Counted from the first letter of the stretch, positions 1 to 5,980 are shown. The stretch is 6,607 nt of DNA from Flammeovirgaceae bacterium (GCA_022616575.1 JAKEEN010000211.1:1-6607); one strand, 5' to 3'. Numbers and translations are program-made. The notes: a model not told the origin generated them from the letters alone.

Positions 1-2
1 AG

Positions 3-761
3 GAAGCTCCCCGACATTATATCGACCTGGATCATTTTGGAGATAGCGCAGCATACAAAATGCCTCGCTACTGGAAAGAAGCCGTAGCGCAATATTCTGA
101 AGATACATTGAAGGCGTATGGTATTCTGCCCTGGCATGTGTTGGTGATGCACTACCGGTTGCGGGACGCCTTTCTTGAAAGGAATCCTGATAAGATCGTA
201 ACCATATCAGCCGAGTTAGGCCATTATATTGCTGATGCCCATGTACCTCTGCACACTACGGAGAATTATAATGGTCAGCTTACAGGGCAGGAAGGCATTC
301 ATGGGTTTTGGGAATCGAGACTGCCGGAATTGTTCTCCAATGACTATGACTTCTTTGTTGGCAACGCTACGTACATCGAACATCCGCAGTTGAGAATATG
401 GGGTGCGATTATTGAGACACACCTGGCCGTTGACTCTGTCTTACGATTTGAAAAAGAGCTTGCTGAAAAATCAGGGGAAAAGAAATACACATTTGAATCC
501 AAAGGAAAACAAACGGTGAAGGTGTATTCACAGGTTTATGCCAAAGAGTATCATAAGATGCTCAACGGCATGGTGGAAAAACAAATGAAAAGTGCCATTA
601 AGTGTATTGGTGATTTTTGGTTTACGGCCTGGATAGATGCCGGCCAGCCGGATATTAAATCATTGATCGATTACAAACCTACCGAAGAAGAACTGGCTGC
701 CAAAAAGAAAGAGGTTGAAGTGTGGAAAGAGGCGCGGGTAAAGGCGAGAGCACATGAATGA
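3..761 (+). CDS. Zinc-dependent phospholipase C / S1-P1 nuclease-like protein, 5' end cut by window
   Basis: The reading frame is open from the left window edge, so the true start and any signal peptide lie outside; the first ATG inside (position 60) is probably an internal Met. Counting from that Met, the zinc-site pattern of the phospholipase C/S1-P1 nuclease fold is visible: H55-x3-D59-x5-H65, followed by H81-x3-E85 in the stretch HGFWE. This matches the spacing of ligands His118, Asp122, His128, His142 and Glu146 in Bacillus cereus phospholipase C closely (the gap between His65 and His81 is 16 rather than 14). Family members are usually exported hydrolases using three zinc ions on phosphodiester or phospholipid substrates; which substrate applies here cannot be read from the sequence. 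The C-terminus is charged and lysine-rich. The gene converges on the SRPBCC gene at 805, and its TGA lies inside the 46-bp palindrome. Fold assignment is fairly secure, substrate is not. Confidence 0.8.
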   Translation, partial: EAPRHYIDLDHFGDSAAYKMPRYWKEAVAQYSEDTLKAYGILPWHVLVMHYRLRDAFLERNPDKIVTISAELGHYIADAHVPLHTTENYNGQLTGQEGIHGFWESRLPELFSNDYDFFVGNATYIEHPQLRIWGAIIETHLAVDSVLRFEKELAEKSGEKKYTFESKGKQTVKVYSQVYAKEYHKMLNGMVEKQMKSAIKCIGDFWFTAWIDAGQPDIKSLIDYKPTEEELAAKKKEVEVWKEARVKARAHE

Positions 762-803
762 ATAATGTAGAGACGCATAATTATGCGTCTCTACATTATT
801 CAT
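758..803. repeat. Perfect 46-bp palindrome between convergent genes, probable bidirectional terminator
   Basis: Each of the 23 bases on the left pairs with its partner on the right around the centre between 780 and 781, with no unpaired loop in the duplex form. The core arm reads GTAGAGACGCATAA. The left end includes the TGA stop of the upstream gene (759-761), and the right end stops one base before the TAA complement of the minus-strand gene (805-807). As RNA from either strand it would form a very stable hairpin, so it can stop or shield both convergent transcripts. It has no long T tract, so a pure intrinsic terminator is not certain. From memory, palindromes with a GTAGAGACGC arm recur in intergenic regions of several bacteria; this may be one copy of such a repeat. 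Confidence 0.8.
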
Positions 804-804
804 G

Positions 805-1803
805 TTATTTCACAGGATAATACACCTCCGTTACCCATTTGCTGGTGTCTTTCTCAACCATCGGGTCAGTAATATACACTTCCCAGGGTGCACCACTGAT
901 CTCTAATTTCTTATAAGCAATATATTGGTCGATTTGGTTATGTGTTGCATCCAGATTTGCATAATCGCCTGTGTGGATAGCTTTCACCACTTTACCTCCG
1001 GAGGTCTGCATCACTTTATATTTAGCAGGAACTTTGGCATCGTTCGGTACCGGTAATGCACATACCATTTCCATGGTTTTAGTGGCTTCATCCCATTTTG
1101 GATATAAACAAAAAGCAGGGCCGGTCATTTGTACTTTTGATTTGGTAAGGGCTGTCATCAATTCTCCATACGATTTACCCATTTGTGCACTAATGGCATT
1201 TTGATCTTCAAAACTCATCGAGGAACTCACACCAATATAGGATATGGGTGATGTATTTTCTTCTGAAATATTGACGGTGAATTTAGGTTTGGCTTCGGCA
1301 ATCTCTTTTAGCTTGTCGTGATTGAAATCGAAAGCCTTATTCATCTCAGGCACAAACATAAACTTGCCCATCAATCGTGAGAATGGATTGGCTCCGTGAT
1401 CGTATGAAAACCCGGATGTTAGTTTAGTGGTCTCTCCATCTTTTTCAAAGGTGTACCATCCGGCAGCGGGGTCACCGGCAAAATTCAGTTCATACTTGAT
1501 AGACTGATTCGGTACGCTCTCGGTAAATTTCAAATTTCCTTCTCCCTGTTCACTGGTCCAACTATAAAAAGCATTGACACCGGCCGTTACGTCTCCATAG
1601 GCAGGCTTCATGGTTTTATCGGTATGGTGCCAGTAAGACCACCGACCCCAATTCTTAAGTTCGTTTACTTCTTCAAAAACATAATCAGCAGGGGCATTGA
1701 TGGCTACCGTGCGGGTGACTTCTGTTTTTTCCGGCATAAAAAATCCAACGATGGCAACAAGCACTACGAGTGCTACGATTCCGATAAGAATTTTCTTGAG
1801 CAT
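805..1803 (-). CDS. Membrane-anchored SRPBCC protein with C-terminal GyrI-like effector-binding domain
   Basis: The 332-residue protein has one hydrophobic segment at about residues 4-23, directly after a short basic start (MLKK). This indicates a signal anchor with the remainder outside the cytoplasm. Residues about 27-170 look like an SRPBCC (START/polyketide cyclase-like) domain: the opening TRTVAINAPADYVFEEVNEL followed by a Trp-rich stretch (NWGRWSYW) is typical. Residues about 178-332 resemble the GyrI-like/AraC effector-binding domain, with its characteristic HTGDYANLD, an amphipathic helix, WEVYITDP and a terminal TEVYYPVK. Both domain types bind small hydrophobic or cationic molecules in other proteins; the ligand here is unknown. 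It lies 22 bp downstream of a related SRPBCC gene and is probably cotranscribed with it. The ATG at 1801-1803 immediately precedes the anchor segment and needs no alternative. Domain calls rest on motif recognition, not a profile search. Confidence 0.8.
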   Translation of the reverse strand: MLKKILIGIVALVVLVAIVGFFMPEKTEVTRTVAINAPADYVFEEVNELKNWGRWSYWHHTDKTMKPAYGDVTAGVNAFYSWTSEQGEGNLKFTESVPNQSIKYELNFAGDPAAGWYTFEKDGETTKLTSGFSYDHGANPFSRLMGKFMFVPEMNKAFDFNHDKLKEIAEAKPKFTVNISEENTSPISYIGVSSSMSFEDQNAISAQMGKSYGELMTALTKSKVQMTGPAFCLYPKWDEATKTMEMVCALPVPNDAKVPAKYKVMQTSGGKVVKAIHTGDYANLDATHNQIDQYIAYKKLEISGAPWEVYITDPMVEKDTSKWVTEVYYPVK

Positions 1804-1825
1804 ATGTGTTTGGTTTAATGAGTTG

Positions 1826-2437
1826 CTATTGAACTTGGGTAGTATCTGCGGGTGTTGGCTCCGTCACGGGCGCGGGTTGAGAAGCTTTGCGCTCTACTAC
1901 TTGCTTGAGGCTGGCCAGGCCTTTTTCATAACTGGGGCCGAGCATGCCATCCATAAACATTCCGAAGAATTTCCCGGCAGCAGCGCCAAATGTACTGGCA
2001 TTGCTCACATCACCATAATAATGCCAGGTAACTTTGGTAGCGTTATTTTCAGTGGGTTCCAAAACCACTTCGGCAAAATAGTCGCCTTCAAAACCACCGA
2101 ACTGCATGCCGGTTTTTACGCGCTTGTTTTCTTCACTTTCAACAATCCATTGTACACCTTCACCCACTTCTTCATGATCACTCTTCCAACTCATCTTTGC
2201 GCCTACCCCCGCTTCGGGGCCTTCAAAGTCATATTTCGTATTCGGGTCCAGATTATGCCATGGCGACCATTCGTTAAAGTTCTTGAGATTATTCACATAA
2301 GCGAAAATAGAAGCCGGTTGGGCGTTAATAACAACCGATCGTTCTAAATGTGATTTAGGCGATTGCATCGAGGTGACTACTATAATAAGAACGAGCAATG
2401 CCCCCAGTCCTATACCGAGGAATTTCAATGCTTTCAT
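1826..2437 (-). CDS. Membrane-anchored SRPBCC (polyketide cyclase/START-like) protein
   Basis: The chosen start is the ATG at 2435-2437, giving 203 residues. The frame stays open to an earlier ATG at 2569, but that would add 44 residues of non-conserved sequence before the hydrophobic anchor and overlap the start of the divergent gene at 2547. From 2437 the protein begins MKALKFLGIGLGALLVLIIV, a signal anchor at about residues 5-23. Residues about 31-182 form an SRPBCC domain with LERSVVINAQPASIFAYVNN, then NEWSPWHNLD. The C-terminal tail (about 186-203) is rich in Pro and Thr (QPAPVTEPTPADTTQVQ) and is probably disordered. The domain is a ligand-binding helix-grip fold; no ligand can be assigned. 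It is the first gene of a likely two-gene minus-strand operon, and its N-terminal half is clearly similar to that of its downstream neighbour, suggesting a tandem duplication. Confidence 0.8.
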   Translation of the reverse strand: MKALKFLGIGLGALLVLIIVVTSMQSPKSHLERSVVINAQPASIFAYVNNLKNFNEWSPWHNLDPNTKYDFEGPEAGVGAKMSWKSDHEEVGEGVQWIVESEENKRVKTGMQFGGFEGDYFAEVVLEPTENNATKVTWHYYGDVSNASTFGAAAGKFFGMFMDGMLGPSYEKGLASLKQVVERKASQPAPVTEPTPADTTQVQ

Positions 2438-2532
2438 GTGTTTTTGGGTTTGGTGGTACCTAATATAGGAAAATATTAAACCAGTAAAAACAGTTGAATT
2501 TCTCTCAGAAAATGAGAAAATTACATCATCAC

Positions 2533-2540
2533 CAAACCTA
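2533..2540 (-). promoter_or_regulatory. Candidate -7 box (TAGGTTTG) for the minus-strand SRPBCC operon
   Basis: Read on the minus strand these bases are TAGGTTTG, an exact match to the Bacteroidota -7 consensus TAnnTTTG. It would start transcription near 2526 and give a leader of roughly 90 nt before the ATG at 2437, consistent with the shorter start chosen there. No TTTG/TTG lies at the preferred distance upstream; the nearest TTG is 26 bases away, inside the divergent gene. The leader also contains a short inverted repeat (TTTCTC ... GAGAAA, about 2502-2522). An eight-base match with four or five fixed positions can occur by chance, so this is tentative. Confidence 0.3.
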
Positions 2541-2546
2541 TACAGC

Positions 2547-3002
2547 ATGAGTTTCTTTACCGATCCCAAGCGAATTCCTGAAAACTATGGACTGCGCATA
2601 GCAGGTGGCTTAATTGCTTATTTCTTAATTATGAAAATTACGGGACTGGCGCACCACGTTGAACTGCGACTCTTCAATTTAGTGATACTGGTGGGTGGCA
2701 TTTACCTTTCGTTAAGGAAATTCAAAGAAACGCATGAAGACCACATTAACTATTTCCGTGCTCTTATAACAGGTGTTACTACAGCTGCCATTGGAACCCT
2801 GGTCTTTGCTGTGTTCTTATTTGGGTACATGAAAGTTGATACAGAAATGATGCAATCCATCATAGATAACGAGCCTATGGGCCGCTATTTAAATCCTTAT
2901 ATGGCCGCTTTTATTGTGGCACTTGAAGGAGTTTTCTCTGGTTTACTTGCCACTTTCATCCTGCTTAATTTCTTAGGTACAGATGAGCCCACACAAGGCT
3001 GA
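2547..3002 (+). CDS. Small four-helix integral membrane protein, possibly DUF4199 family
   Basis: The 151-residue product has four hydrophobic segments, at about residues 15-32, 39-56, 72-95 and 118-142. A charged loop (LRKFKETHEDHIN, about 56-68) sits between helices 2 and 3. Length, helix number, and the pattern of a short polar stretch before a helix 3 beginning NYFRALITGV resemble the DUF4199 family common in Bacteroidota, whose function is unknown; the assignment is by resemblance only. The N-terminus is polar with no cleavable signal. It is divergent from the SRPBCC operon, with 109 bp between start codons, and it ends ahead of two hairpins, so it is probably a single-gene transcript. 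No catalytic or metal-binding motif is seen. No good TAnnTTTG box was found upstream. Confidence 0.7.
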   Translation: MSFFTDPKRIPENYGLRIAGGLIAYFLIMKITGLAHHVELRLFNLVILVGGIYLSLRKFKETHEDHINYFRALITGVTTAAIGTLVFAVFLFGYMKVDTEMMQSIIDNEPMGRYLNPYMAAFIVALEGVFSGLLATFILLNFLGTDEPTQG

Positions 3003-3015
3003 CTCATAACTCAAG

Positions 3016-3093
3016 CCTGTCCGGTTTTCGAAAACCCGGGAGGTTTAAATAACGAAAGACCTGTTGGGATTTTTATTACCTGACAGGTTTTTT
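3016..3093 (+). terminator. Two consecutive hairpins, the second with a T6 tract
   Basis: The first hairpin is centred on the 14-bp palindrome GGTTTTCGAAAACC (3023-3036) and extends outward through CC/GG pairs with one bulged C. The second pairs ACCTGT (3059-3064) with ACAGGT (3083-3088) and runs into six Ts (3088-3093), the form of a Rho-independent terminator, although its loop is long (18 nt). Both lie after the TGA at 3000-3002 and before pepP. They would separate the small membrane protein gene from pepP. Confidence 0.55.
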
Positions 3094-3100
3094 ACTTTTG
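3093..3100 (+). promoter_or_regulatory. Candidate -7 box (TACTTTTG) of the pepP promoter
   Basis: TACTTTTG matches the Bacteroidota -7 consensus TAnnTTTG exactly. Transcription would begin near 3107, leaving a leader of about a dozen bases before the ATG at 3120. The expected -33 TTTG is not present at 19 bases spacing: the region there is a T-rich run, and the nearest TTG is at 3064-3066, 26 bases away. The box begins at the last T of the terminator T tract, so termination of the upstream gene and initiation of pepP would be packed into the same few bases. Confidence 0.45.
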
Positions 3101-3119
3101 AGCCTTTAAGATTCTACCT

Positions 3120-4412
3120 ATGCGCTATAAGGCTATCAACAAAAGTCTTTTTATTAATAACAGGAAGAGGTTGGTTAAGGAACTCAAATCAAATTCATTG
3201 GCCCTTTTCAACGCCAATGATATTATGCCCACCAATGCCGATGGCACCATGCGGTTCCGCCAGAACAATGACTTGTTTTATTTGTCGGGTGTGGATCAGG
3301 AAGAATCCATCCTGCTGATATGTCCCGATATGCCGGATAAAAAATACAGGGAGGTACTATTTCTTCGCGAGACCAACGAAATGATTGCTACCTGGGAGGG
3401 CCACAAGCTTACCAAAGAAGAGGCACGCGAAGTTTCGGGCATTCAGACCGTGCTATGGCTTTCAGAATTTCATAAACTCTTTCACCACCTGATGGCCATG
3501 GGCGGGGTTGAACATGTGTATCTGAACACCAATGAGCATTACCGTTCGGAGGTAGTGGTAGAAACACGCGATGCGAGATTTATTGATTGGTGTAAAACCC
3601 GCTACCCATTACACACCTATGAACGTATCGCTCCAATTATGGGTAAGCTTCGGTGTGTAAAATCAAACGAAGAGGTTGACGTTATGCAGGAGGCTTCAAA
3701 TATTACGGAGAAGGCCTTTCGCAGGGTGTTGAAGTTTGTGAAGCCGGGTGTGAAGGAGTATGAAATAGAAGCTGAGTTTATTCATGAATTTGTGAGAAAT
3801 GGTTCGCGCGGATTTGCTTATGAACCCATTATTGCTTCGGGCGCCAATTCATGCGTATTGCATTATGTTGAGAATAATCAGGCCTGTAAGAATGGTGATA
3901 TACTTTTATTGGATGTAGGCGCAGAATATGCCAACTACAATGCCGATATGACCCGTAGCATTCCGGTTAATGGAAAATTCACTAAACGCCAGAAAGAAGT
4001 TTACAATGCCGTGCTTCATGTGATGCGCGAAGCGATGAAGTTACTGAAACCCGGCACTGTTTATTTTGATTACCATCGCGAAGTACAACGCATTATGGAA
4101 TCTGAATTGATCAAATTAAAATTAATTGACAGAACAGACCTTAAAAATCAACATCCGGATAAACCATTGTTCATGAAATACTTTATGCATGGCACCGGTC
4201 ACATGCTGGGGCTGGATGTGCATGATGTTGGCAGCATGTACCAGAAAATGCAGCAGGGCATGGTGTGGACCGTTGAGCCGGGTATTTATATTAAAGAAGA
4301 GGGACTAGGCATTAGACTGGAGAACAACATAGTAATAACAAAGACCGGTTTGATTGACCTGATGAAGAACATACCGATAGAGGCGGAGGAGATTGAGGAG
4401 TTGATGGGTTGA
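3120..4412 (+). CDS. pepP: Xaa-Pro aminopeptidase (aminopeptidase P, M24B family)
   Basis: This cytoplasmic metallopeptidase removes the N-terminal residue from peptides with proline in second position. The 430-residue length fits the family. Residues about 1-165 form the AMP_N domain, including NANDIMPTNADGT and FRQNNDLFYLSGVDQEES. Residues about 180-420 form the pita-bread catalytic domain. All five dinuclear metal (usually manganese) ligands can be placed: D265 and D276 in LLLDVGAEYANYNADMTRS, H361 in MHGTGHMLGLDVHD, E386 in VEPGIYI and E401 in GIRLENNIVIT. The accessory histidines H248, H357 and H368 also match those of E. coli PepP. There is no signal peptide. The ATG at 3120 is the first in frame and gives the usual N-terminus. 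The gene has its own candidate promoter and is followed after 49 bp by a RidA-family gene on the same strand, possibly cotranscribed. It looks intact. Confidence 0.95.
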   Translation: MRYKAINKSLFINNRKRLVKELKSNSLALFNANDIMPTNADGTMRFRQNNDLFYLSGVDQEESILLICPDMPDKKYREVLFLRETNEMIATWEGHKLTKEEAREVSGIQTVLWLSEFHKLFHHLMAMGGVEHVYLNTNEHYRSEVVVETRDARFIDWCKTRYPLHTYERIAPIMGKLRCVKSNEEVDVMQEASNITEKAFRRVLKFVKPGVKEYEIEAEFIHEFVRNGSRGFAYEPIIASGANSCVLHYVENNQACKNGDILLLDVGAEYANYNADMTRSIPVNGKFTKRQKEVYNAVLHVMREAMKLLKPGTVYFDYHREVQRIMESELIKLKLIDRTDLKNQHPDKPLFMKYFMHGTGHMLGLDVHDVGSMYQKMQQGMVWTVEPGIYIKEEGLGIRLENNIVITKTGLIDLMKNIPIEAEEIEELMG

Positions 4413-4425
4413 TTCGGTGATGAGT

Positions 4426-4463
4426 GATAATTTGAAGATTTGGAAATTTGATAATTTGAAAAT
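4426..4463 (+). repeat. Short AT-rich direct repeat (GATAATTTGAA[A/G]AT twice)
   Basis: Two 14-base copies, at 4426-4439 and 4450-4463, differ at one base and are offset by 24 bases; a third partial copy (GGAAATTTG) lies between. The offset is a multiple of three, so the RidA frame stays open through the repeat and could be read as an N-terminal extension containing DNLKIWKFDNLKM. The second copy runs into the ATG chosen for the RidA gene. Such AATTTGAAAAT runs are common between genes in Bacteroidota, by recollection. Confidence 0.6.
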
Positions 4464-4878
4464 GAGCGAACCGATACATGCTGACCAGGCACCGGAACCA
4501 GTTGGTTTATACCCACACGCACGAAAAGTGGGTAATCTGCTTTTTCTCTCCGGAGTAGGGCCACGTAAAAAGGGTTCCAAAGAAATTCCTGGTGTTACCC
4601 TAAATGATAGGCGTGAAATTGTTTCATATAATATTGAAGAACAGTGTCATTCAGTATTTCAGAATGTGCGGTACATCTTAGAGGCCAGTGGATCTAACTG
4701 GGAAAATCTTGTGGATGTAACGGTCTTTCTAACTAACATGAAAGATGACTTTCCAACCTTCAATAAAATCTATGCTGAATATTTTAAAGACAATCAGCCT
4801 TGCCGCACAACGGTTGAAGTGAATGCACTCCCTACACCAATCGCCATTGAACTGAAGTGTATAGCAACTATTGAGTGA
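4462..4878 (+). CDS. RidA-family enamine/imine deaminase, probably 2-aminomuconate deaminase
   Basis: From the ATG at 4462 the protein has 138 residues and begins MSEPIHADQAPEPVGLYPHA. An in-frame GTG at 4417 would add 15 residues encoded by an intergenic repeat and is not favoured. RidA proteins form cytoplasmic trimers that hydrolyse reactive enamines/imines. The key residues are present: Y17 in GLYPHA, R115 in CRTTVEV and E130 in IAIELKCIA. The R-to-E spacing of 15 equals that of E. coli RidA (R105, E120). The stretches SGVGPRKKGSKEIPGV and ALPTPIAIELKCIA recall the 2-aminomuconate deaminase branch (NbaF/AmnD-like), which acts in the meta-cleavage route of 2-aminophenol or 3-hydroxyanthranilate (tryptophan) breakdown. 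No other gene of that pathway is visible here, so the family call is firm and the substrate call is an inference. It lies 49 bp after pepP. Confidence 0.85.
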   Translation: MSEPIHADQAPEPVGLYPHARKVGNLLFLSGVGPRKKGSKEIPGVTLNDRREIVSYNIEEQCHSVFQNVRYILEASGSNWENLVDVTVFLTNMKDDFPTFNKIYAEYFKDNQPCRTTVEVNALPTPIAIELKCIATIE

Positions 4879-4898
4879 GAATTTCGAAAATTTAGCAC

Positions 4899-5135
4899 AT
4901 GGACACTATCATTCTCAAGGATAGAATTACCTCCAGTATGTCGGATGAGGAATTTTTCTGGTTCTGCCAGGAAAACAAAGATCTCCGCATTGAACGCAGC
5001 AGCAATCTCCGGCAGATGAATCAAATACTATCCCATTCTTTTGTTCCAAATTCCATGTGTGGCTGGCTTTGTATTGGACCTGTCTACACTGAAAATTTAA
5101 ACAGCAAAACTCTCACCACACCCACAGGTGCGTGA
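4899..5135 (+). pseudogene. Truncated Uma2-family (DUF820) nuclease-like remnant
   Basis: The first 37 residues, from the ATG at 4899 to about 5009, read like the start of a Uma2-family protein, notably MSDEEFFWFCQENKDLRIER followed by SSNL. Family members are about 180-200 residues long, have a PD-(D/E)XK nuclease-like fold, and continue with a segment like I-x-I-M-x-PTG. Here the resemblance stops abruptly. The rest of the frame has no Uma2 character, carries none of the later acidic catalytic residues, and ends at residue 78 after overlapping the 3' end of the convergent Fe-S carrier gene by 39 bp. Reading the other two plus-strand frames after the break did not recover the family sequence, so a simple frameshift does not explain it; deletion of the 3' part is more likely. 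Only 20 bp separate it from the RidA stop codon. The tail is probably non-coding. Confidence 0.6.
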
Positions 5136-5423
5136 AGCATTCGGGTTTACAAACTGAAAACCTTTTCCATTTAAGCCGTCAGAAAAATCGAGGGTAGTGC
5201 CAAGGAGGTACAATAGACTTTTCTTATCAACCAGAATCTTAATACCCTTGTCTTCAAATACCTGGTCTGCCGGATTTACATGTTCATCAAATCCCAAATC
5301 ATACATCAATCCCGAACAACCGCCTCCTTTTACCGATACCCGGATGTTCTGATTTTCTGTGCGGCCTTCTTCCTGGCGCAGGGCTATGATCCGCTCTTTC
5401 GCTTTTTCGGTTACACTAATCAT
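5097..5423 (-). CDS. A-type iron-sulfur carrier protein (HesB/IscA/ErpA family)
   Basis: This 108-residue protein is full length for the family, which receives and passes on Fe-S clusters during maturation of cytoplasmic Fe-S enzymes. The three conserved cysteines are present: C36 in VKGGGCSGLMYDL, and C100 and C102 in the C-terminal NPNASRTCGCGESF. The spacing is the same as in E. coli IscA (35, 99, 101). The start MISVTEKAKERI is canonical. The ATG follows the TAA of the upstream gene by 4 bases (TAAGTATATG on the minus strand), so the two are almost certainly one transcript with coupled translation. Which subfamily (IscA, SufA or ErpA) it belongs to cannot be decided from the sequence alone. 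Its 3' end is overlapped by the tail of the convergent Uma2 remnant frame. Confidence 0.93.
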   Translation of the reverse strand: MISVTEKAKERIIALRQEEGRTENQNIRVSVKGGGCSGLMYDLGFDEHVNPADQVFEDKGIKILVDKKSLLYLLGTTLDFSDGLNGKGFQFVNPNASRTCGCGESFAV

Positions 5424-5427
5424 ATAC

Positions 5428-5871
5428 TTATGAAATTGGATTAAGTACTACACTAAATACGGTGATCGTGTTCATGTCGCGACCATAATATAATTTTTGC
5501 AAAGCATCCATAATGTTGCCTGCCCGGAAATATGAAGTGTGAAGTTCCTTCTCATCTTTGGCCACCCACTGAATGGTATATGAGTTTTCTTTCTCTTTCG
5601 AGTTTTGCACATAGTCCAGCATTTTCTTCAGTACATCCACTTTATCCGATCCTGTCTCAAAGTGGTATAGAAAGGCCTGGTTATGGCGTGGGTTGATGGT
5701 GATCAGGTCAAGTCTGACCCGGCCATCCACGGTTGAAAATTCAAATACCAAATCGCTGGTGCGAAGTCCCAGATAGTCTTTGATTTTTTGTTGGATCCGG
5801 GCGGCTTCTACGTGCATTTCGCTGGCGGTTTCGATCATAGCTTCACAATTCTGTGAGTGAAACCTTCGCAT
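5428..5871 (-). CDS. Conserved-looking protein of unknown function, operon partner of the Fe-S carrier
   Basis: I do not recognise a named family. The product is 147 residues from the ATG at 5869-5871. An internal Met at residue 12 (codon at 5836-5838, MIETASEMHVEAA) is a plausible alternative start, since residues 1-11 are atypically rich in polar residues and the likely fold begins with the helix around 12-35. It is soluble, with no signal peptide or membrane segment. The pattern is a helix, then strands around 42-50 (LVFEFSTVDG) and 52-60, a helix around 76-90, a strand ENSYTIQWVA, then HTSYFRAGNIMDALQKLYYGRD and a terminal strand ITVFSVVLNPIS, suggesting a compact alpha/beta domain. It has one Cys (C9) and no CxxC or other clear catalytic motif. 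It is the first gene of a tight pair with the Fe-S carrier (4-bp gap) and lies downstream of the strongest promoter in the window. Confidence 0.8.
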   Translation of the reverse strand: MRRFHSQNCEAMIETASEMHVEAARIQQKIKDYLGLRTSDLVFEFSTVDGRVRLDLITINPRHNQAFLYHFETGSDKVDVLKKMLDYVQNSKEKENSYTIQWVAKDEKELHTSYFRAGNIMDALQKLYYGRDMNTITVFSVVLNPIS

Positions 5872-5938
5872 AGTCCGAAAAGTTTCCTCAATTTGAGACA
5901 GTTTTTAAGTTTCCGGAGCATTAATAAAGTCCGGATAA

Positions 5939-5969
5939 CAAAGGTAAGGTGGATTCAACTAGTTTCAAA
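5939..5969 (-). promoter_or_regulatory. Bacteroidota-type promoter (TTTG-N19-TACCTTTG) of the unknown gene/Fe-S carrier operon
   Basis: On the minus strand a TTTG (complement of 5966-5969) is followed after exactly 19 bases by TACCTTTG (complement of 5939-5946). This fits both the -33 and -7 elements of the Bacteroidota housekeeping promoter at an accepted spacing. Transcription should begin near 5932 and give a leader of about 60 nt before the ATG at 5871. The -33 box ends 11 bp before the start codon of the divergent mce gene, so polymerase bound here would cover the mce start region. Confidence 0.7.
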
Positions 5970-5980
5970 CGATAAGTTAT

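Noticed and set aside
758..803. Insertion sequence or transposon end
   Set aside because: No transposase gene or second matching end is present and no target duplication flanks it; a palindromic repeat or terminator fits better.
1697..2347. 216-residue open frame on the plus strand opposite the two SRPBCC genes
   Set aside because: It spans two well-supported minus-strand genes and their gap, and has no recognisable domain; its composition is what antisense reading of those genes gives.
4286..4580. Two overlapping minus-strand frames of about 90 residues at the pepP/RidA junction
   Set aside because: They are antisense to the conserved 3' end of pepP and the RidA start, and their Ser/Leu-rich sequence partly translates the AT-rich repeat.
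4794..5024. 76-residue minus-strand frame across the RidA end and Uma2 start
   Set aside because: It is antisense to two frames with clear family similarity and has none itself.
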